Shown here: positions 33,901 through 36,983 of the stretch, piece after piece
How positions within the stretch are numbered: the stretch's first letter is position 1
Layout of the letters: each line of letters begins with the position of its first letter
Assembly: GCA_903876445.1 (NCBI GenBank)
Contig: CAIQZX010000154.1
Location: 1-36,983 of the forward strand
From: an uncultured Pseudomonadota bacterium
GTDB taxonomy: Bacteria; Pseudomonadota; Gammaproteobacteria; Methylococcales; Methylomonadaceae
Direction: 5' to 3'
Length of the DNA: 36,983 nt
Translations under genes and position numbers: made by a program
Notes under the pieces: generated by a model
Databases searched by the model: none
What the model saw: the letters and a program-made list of their open reading frames with translations, nothing else
Told to the model about the DNA's origin: nothing

Positions 33901-34048
33901 GTTGTTATTTGCCACAGGTCCCGGTTCTGAAATTCAACGTCCACTTGCCATTGTAGTGATTGGCGGTTTAGTTTCATCCACATTTTTAACCTTGTTTTTA
34001 TTGCCGATTTTATTTCGATTATTCGGACAAACAAAAATGAATGCGTAA
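30986..34048 (+). CDS. czcA: Heavy-metal RND efflux pump, CzcA-like
   Basis: The inner-membrane proton/metal antiporter of the pump, 1020 residues, with the RND layout: TM1, large periplasmic loop, TM2-TM6, second TM7 and loop, TM8-TM12. Recognisable family stretches are HLPIDAFPEVSPTQVKI and RSRAQYALTDITIDFEEGTDIYWARQ. The TM4 proton-relay motif reads AIGMLVDAAVVVVEN with D401 and E408. This form (A395 where CzcA has D402) is the CusA-like pattern, while cleft positions aligned by eye with the CusA methionine triad are V, D and E. Metal specificity is therefore open. A GAGG site precedes the ATG. Confidence 0.9.
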   Translation: MTGLIRFALSQRLLMMVFVTLLIGGGFYAFQHLPIDAFPEVSPTQVKIIVKAAGMTPEEVEARITAPIEVELLGIPHQSMLRSRAQYALTDITIDFEEGTDIYWARQQISERLNGIWTNLPAGVEGGIAPMTTPLGEMFMFSIDGGDLTLMQRRDLLDWVIRPALRTVSGVADVNALGGFVRSFEVIPDNMEMSARGITIADLIQALESNNRNDGAGRLTEGEEALIVRAEGRIKTLDDVRSIVVDGKGHPPISVNDVATVRIGSLTRYGAVSKNGNSEAVTGIVLSLRGANARATVEGIEAKLAEIAPSLPKGVHLDVFYNRGHLVNKAVETVIHALGEAIILVLILLLLFLGNLRAAIVVAIVLPLSALFTFILMNIMGMSANLMSLGGLAIAIGMLVDAAVVVVENLITNLAHVKTAQRLPRLHVIFRATQQVASSVTSGILIIIIVFLPLLTLQGLEGKLFTPVALTIVFALSGSLILSLTVIPVVSSYLMTQVSHEEPWLPRKLQQLYQPSLAWCLDNSKKIFFVVGGMLVVTMLIFGQIGSTFMPNMDEGDIIVQVEKLPSITLNQSILLDEQIQKNLLKNISEIETIVGRVGSDELGLDPMGFNDTDTFLVLKPKEEWTVSSKEALIEKIRSVMAETPGLAFSFTQPIEMRVSEMLTGTRGDVAVKLFGSDLAILNEKAIEISDVLKQIHGSSDVVAKQNDGMKFLQLTIDKTAAGRLGLDSDSIETLLRSEIEGLKLGVVQEGIRRTPLILRGDSKTADFDSLQISLPNNAGRVPVTEIAKIEQVEGVVAIGREKGQRFTVIRSNVEGRDLVGFVDEARKAVAEKVTLPTGYTVEFGGQFENQQRAAKTLSVVIPISLGLIFLLLFSTFGSIKQAILVLSNIPLAMIGGVFGLWISGEYLSVPASVGFIALLGIAVLNGVVMVSYFNQLLATGMDVAKVVMIGSSRRLRPVLMTATIAAFGLIPLLFATGPGSEIQRPLAIVVIGGLVSSTFLTLFLLPILFRLFGQTKMNA

Positions 34049-34071
34049 TTTTTAGAAGGCTCTTCTTAACC

Positions 34072-34374
34072 ATGCAAAAAGAATATGTCGTAACATTAAA
34101 CGTCCCGCCCGCATTGGAAGAAATGATGGTGGATTGTTTGCTAATACTGGAATTTGAACAAGGTTTCAGCAGCACACCGGTTTCTGCCCATCATCACGAA
34201 AACAAAGGGTTATCCATCGCCGAACAAGTCACCGGCAGACAGAAAAAAATCCGTTTTCAAATGTATATAAATGGCACAGATTTGGCTAGATTATTAGTAG
34301 ATTTACGCCGCCAATTTAAAGGCTCAGGCATTCAATACTGGGTGTCGCCGGTTTTAGAAAATGGGGAACTTTGA
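34072..34374 (+). CDS. DUF3240-like small protein of the efflux locus
   Basis: A 100-residue soluble protein without signal peptide, 23 bases after the pump gene and surely co-transcribed. Sequence and position fit the DUF3240 family, which commonly follows CzcA-type pumps. It has the look of a small alpha/beta PII-like fold: an N-terminal strand (KEYVVTLNVPP), an acidic helix, a histidine-rich turn (SAHHHEN) that could bind metal, and a late amphipathic helix. The function is not known. A role in sensing or regulating the pump is a guess from position. Confidence 0.75.
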   Translation: MQKEYVVTLNVPPALEEMMVDCLLILEFEQGFSSTPVSAHHHENKGLSIAEQVTGRQKKIRFQMYINGTDLARLLVDLRRQFKGSGIQYWVSPVLENGEL

Positions 34375-34383
34375 TTTACCAAC

Positions 34384-34409
34384 CCGCCAAAAATCCGGCA
34401 TTTTGGCGG
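34384..34409 (+). terminator. Hairpin after the efflux operon
   Basis: A 9-bp perfect stem CCGCCAAAA / TTTTGGCGG with an 8-base loop starts 10 bases past the DUF3240-like stop. It has no T-run after it apart from the T's in the stem, so termination may be partial or need Rho. Confidence 0.5.
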
Positions 34410-34522
34410 CAATGCTTCACCATCAAGGCTAAAAATATGCCGCCGCTTTTCGCGTGATTTACGATTTAGTTTGCTTTACAATGCTCAACAGTTGCCAAGT
34501 TAAAGGCAATTTAATTTTCCGT

Positions 34523-34538
34523 GTTGTAGAAATACAAC
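34523..34538. repeat. Short inverted repeat GTTGTA / TACAAC
   Basis: A 6-bp stem with a GAAA loop about 30 bases upstream of the predicted -35 box for the RTX gene. It may be an operator; nothing else supports this. Confidence 0.35.
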
Positions 34539-34568
34539 CTAATTGAACTGTTTAACATCAAAAAGTCA

Positions 34569-34597
34569 TTGCACTGGATTGTTAAATAAACTATATT
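34569..34597 (+). promoter_or_regulatory. Sigma-70-like promoter of the RTX gene
   Basis: TTGCAC, a 17-base spacer, then TATATT. A start near 34604 would give a leader of about 63 bases. This is the best-formed promoter in the window, which fits strong expression of a surface protein. Confidence 0.6.
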
Positions 34598-34666
34598 TTT
34601 TACAGATTGTTTTTAACGCTAAAGCTAAAAAGCAACAATTCTTCAACTTACACAGAGAGATTTCTC

Positions 34667-36983
34667 ATGACTCAACAAAATACAGGCTTAACCGCAATTA
34701 GCACATTATTAAATCCAGCTGGCGATAGTAATCCAGGAGCAGTAGGTAACGCAGCTGTTACTGCTGTTACAGATGCAACAAACGTTCTTCCTGCTCACAC
34801 CAGTAATGGAGCTATTATTCCTGTCGGAAGTGCAAGCACTCCTGTCGGTAACATATTTACTGCATTGTCAACACTAGCCCCTGCTGTTGCTGGTTCAACA
34901 GATTACGATAAAGCATTGACTTTACAAACCGGTACTAACGGGTTATCAAAACTATTCACTCCTGATAGAAATGCTGTTAACGCTCACTTTTCACCAGCGG
35001 CTGGTGCGTTAACCAATACAGTTATTGGAAGCGTTTTGACTCCAAACACAGCAACCGGTGAATTTAATCCAGCGGCTATTGCTACTACAGCTGCTGGTAA
35101 CTATTTCAATCCTTTATCATGGACTGGAACACTAAAATTAACAGGTACTCCATCATCTTTCACGTTAACCGACACAGCTGACGGTGGCAAAACCGTTACA
35201 TTAACTGAAAACATCGCAGGTTCGCCTTTTGCAAACGGTAATGGTGCGGTTAATCAAACGCTTACATTCAAAGGTGCCAACAATGACACGTTAGTTTCTA
35301 AATACGCGGTTGATTTGAAAAACGTTCCTGCAACAATTAACGCAAACAACACAGCTGGCGCATCACTTGATGTGCATAACGAAAATTACGCAGAGTCTTA
35401 TTCCAAATCAGCAGGTAAAGATTCTATTTCGTCTAACTACAGCACTGCTCAAACGCACAAATTTGTTGAATCAAATGGAAATCAAGCATTAAGAGACGCA
35501 TTTGCAGAAAATTATGCGTACAAAGATGCCGGTTTGACAATCAGCTCTTCTGTCAAAAGCGCACTTGGTGATGACAAAAACTTAAATGGTGCTGAACGCA
35601 TCGAAGTAAAAAATGCCGCTAACTATCATTATGCAACGACACCAACAACTGTAACCGGAGCGGGAACAGGAACAATTGATTATTCTGTAAGTGATAACAG
35701 AAATTTGGTTAGAACTGATGAACGCACATTCACAAACACGACTATTACAAATGTTGCGAAATATAGCGTAACGGATACATCTGTTGCGGGAAATACGTTA
35801 AAAGTTGTAGCAAGTGGCGTGATTACAGGTGTAACAAAAGATCATGATGCAACAAAGTTCACAGCAACGAATGCAACATTTACCGTTGATAACATCAACT
35901 ACTCGTTGAAAATTACGGACTTCACAACACAAAAAGCAGTAACTGGTGAAAACGTACTTAGCAATTTAGTAAGCAATAATATTCGTTTCAATGACGGTGC
36001 TGCGTTAACTACTAACATTAAAAATGTAACTCCAGCTACATTGGCATCTGCTAAATACTTCGTTGGAACAACATTCACTGGTACTGAGTTCGCTGAAACA
36101 ATCAAAATCAACAACGTTGCTGTTAAAGATGCCGCTGGAAAAGATACAGCAGTATTCGTTGGTGGAAACGTTAATGCTGGTGCAGGAGACGATATAATTA
36201 CTGGTAGCAAAGGCGATGACACAATTGATGGTGGTGCTGGTAAAGATTCTATTACCTTAACTGACGGAGGTAGTGATGAAGTTGTCAACTTTAAACTTGG
36301 TGAAGATTCATTAACTGTGCCGAAAGGAACTGGAATTACAAAAGTTTCTGTTGTATTTGCAGACGGAAATTCAGCAGATTACATCGTCAATGCAAATTCC
36401 GCAGCTGACATAGTTATTCCAGCCACTAAAGCAGACAAAACTTTGTTCAATAAAATGGATTTAGACGCATTAGCCGCTGATCCTAAGTCAGGTGTCGCCC
36501 AAGCCAACCCGTTTGATTTCTCAAAATCAACAGATGCGGTAACGACTGTTGTTGGTACAGCCGGTAACGATTCAATTCTTGGTGGTAGTGGCAGCGATTC
36601 GTTAAAAGGCGGAGATGGGATCGATACTATCATTGGTAACGCTGGGAATGACACCCTTGACGGGCAACAAGGTAACGATTCACTTGTCGGAAACGCAGGT
36701 AACGACTCTCTAATTGGCGGTCGTGGTGCAGATTTTGTTGACGGTGGTGAAGGTTTCGACACATACACTCCCGCCTCAAGCATCAATGCGACAGGAAGCG
36801 GCAAAGCCTTTGATGGTACAACTACTGTAGCGTCAAACATAGATTTTGAAAATGCAAATTCTGCTGGCACACAATTAACAGCTAAAGCGGGCGCAACTGT
36901 ACAAGGTACAGTTTCAGGTTTTGTTGTGAATTTAGGTGCAACGGATTTAGCATTAGCTGATATTACAAAAGCAACGACAGATA
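34667..36983 (+). CDS. RTX calcium-binding surface or secreted protein (C-terminus outside window)
   Basis: An open frame of 772 codons from the ATG to the window edge, with GAGAGA about 6 bases upstream. The protein is rich in T, N, A and G and has no cysteine in the part seen. No Sec signal peptide is present (MTQQNTGLTAISTLLNPAGD). Two RTX blocks bind calcium by GGxGxDxUx nonapeptides: a short one at about 506-530 (GAGDDIITGSKGDDTIDGG) and a longer one at about 630-700 (GTAGNDSILGGSGSDSLKGG onward). This points to type I secretion through a C-terminal signal not in the window. It could be an S-layer-like protein, an adhesin or another exoprotein. No catalytic motif is seen. No ABC transporter or HlyD gene is next to it on the left. 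Confidence 0.85.
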   Translation, partial: MTQQNTGLTAISTLLNPAGDSNPGAVGNAAVTAVTDATNVLPAHTSNGAIIPVGSASTPVGNIFTALSTLAPAVAGSTDYDKALTLQTGTNGLSKLFTPDRNAVNAHFSPAAGALTNTVIGSVLTPNTATGEFNPAAIATTAAGNYFNPLSWTGTLKLTGTPSSFTLTDTADGGKTVTLTENIAGSPFANGNGAVNQTLTFKGANNDTLVSKYAVDLKNVPATINANNTAGASLDVHNENYAESYSKSAGKDSISSNYSTAQTHKFVESNGNQALRDAFAENYAYKDAGLTISSSVKSALGDDKNLNGAERIEVKNAANYHYATTPTTVTGAGTGTIDYSVSDNRNLVRTDERTFTNTTITNVAKYSVTDTSVAGNTLKVVASGVITGVTKDHDATKFTATNATFTVDNINYSLKITDFTTQKAVTGENVLSNLVSNNIRFNDGAALTTNIKNVTPATLASAKYFVGTTFTGTEFAETIKINNVAVKDAAGKDTAVFVGGNVNAGAGDDIITGSKGDDTIDGGAGKDSITLTDGGSDEVVNFKLGEDSLTVPKGTGITKVSVVFADGNSADYIVNANSAADIVIPATKADKTLFNKMDLDALAADPKSGVAQANPFDFSKSTDAVTTVVGTAGNDSILGGSGSDSLKGGDGIDTIIGNAGNDTLDGQQGNDSLVGNAGNDSLIGGRGADFVDGGEGFDTYTPASSINATGSGKAFDGTTTVASNIDFENANSAGTQLTAKAGATVQGTVSGFVVNLGATDLALADITKATTD

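Noticed and set aside
30986-34048. Naming the pump CusA
   Set aside because: The TM4 motif fits, but the positions aligned with the methionine triad do not, and the adaptor lacks CusB/CusF-type features.
35899-36870. Two open frames on the minus strand opposite the RTX gene
   Set aside because: They are made of S/P/L-rich sequence mirroring the repetitive RTX codons, with no start signals of note.

Overview
The window looks like chromosome from an AT-rich gammaproteobacterium. The basis is gene content (HrpA, MinCDE, DolP-like lipoprotein, Aas, PrmB, RimO, each close to the gammaproteobacterial form as I remember it) and A/T-biased codon use. I cannot name the genus. The Beggiatoaceae/Thiotrichales or Methylococcales are possible, but that is a guess. 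No rRNA, tRNA, CRISPR array, prophage or insertion sequence was seen.

Layout. 1-3043 (minus): hrpA, an RNA helicase whose C-terminus lies outside the window. 3095-17461 (minus): one long, tightly packed chemosensory operon. In transcription order it encodes a soluble receptor with two signalling tips, a protein with three CheW domains, CheB, a HEAT-repeat protein, CheR, a CheY-like regulator, CheA, a small STAS protein, a second CheY-like regulator, a membrane receptor, a third CheY-like regulator, a ParA-like ATPase and a PAS-PAS histidine kinase. 17937-18320 (plus): a fourth CheY-like regulator, divergent from the operon across a region with nine tandem heptamers. 18390-20729 (minus): a GlcD-like flavoprotein and prmB. 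20811-23228 (minus): minCDE plus a DolP-like lipoprotein, ending in a clear terminator. 23358-26850 (plus): rimO and aas. 26908-28098 (plus): a histidine kinase fused to a receiver without its phospho-acceptor. 28196-34374 (plus): a heavy-metal RND efflux locus (small membrane protein, CzcC-, CzcB-, CzcA-like, DUF3240-like). 34667-36983 (plus): the first 772 residues of a cysteine-free RTX protein.

How the genes work together. The operon carries core che genes (cheA, cheB, cheR) and has two receptors. There is no stand-alone single-domain CheW, no CheD and no recognisable CheZ or CheC. Coupling would fall to the triple-CheW protein. The double-tip receptor could join two CheA/CheW layers, as proposed for Vibrio cholerae DosM. 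The ParA-like ATPase could place or segregate the array, and the STAS and HEAT proteins are probable adaptors. This combination is the best candidate here for a poorly described system. Its output (flagella, pili/gliding or another function) cannot be read from the window, because no motor or pilus genes are present.

A second theme is short AT-rich tandem repeats (7, 8 and 5 bp units) between genes, close to signalling genes. One set directly abuts a start codon.
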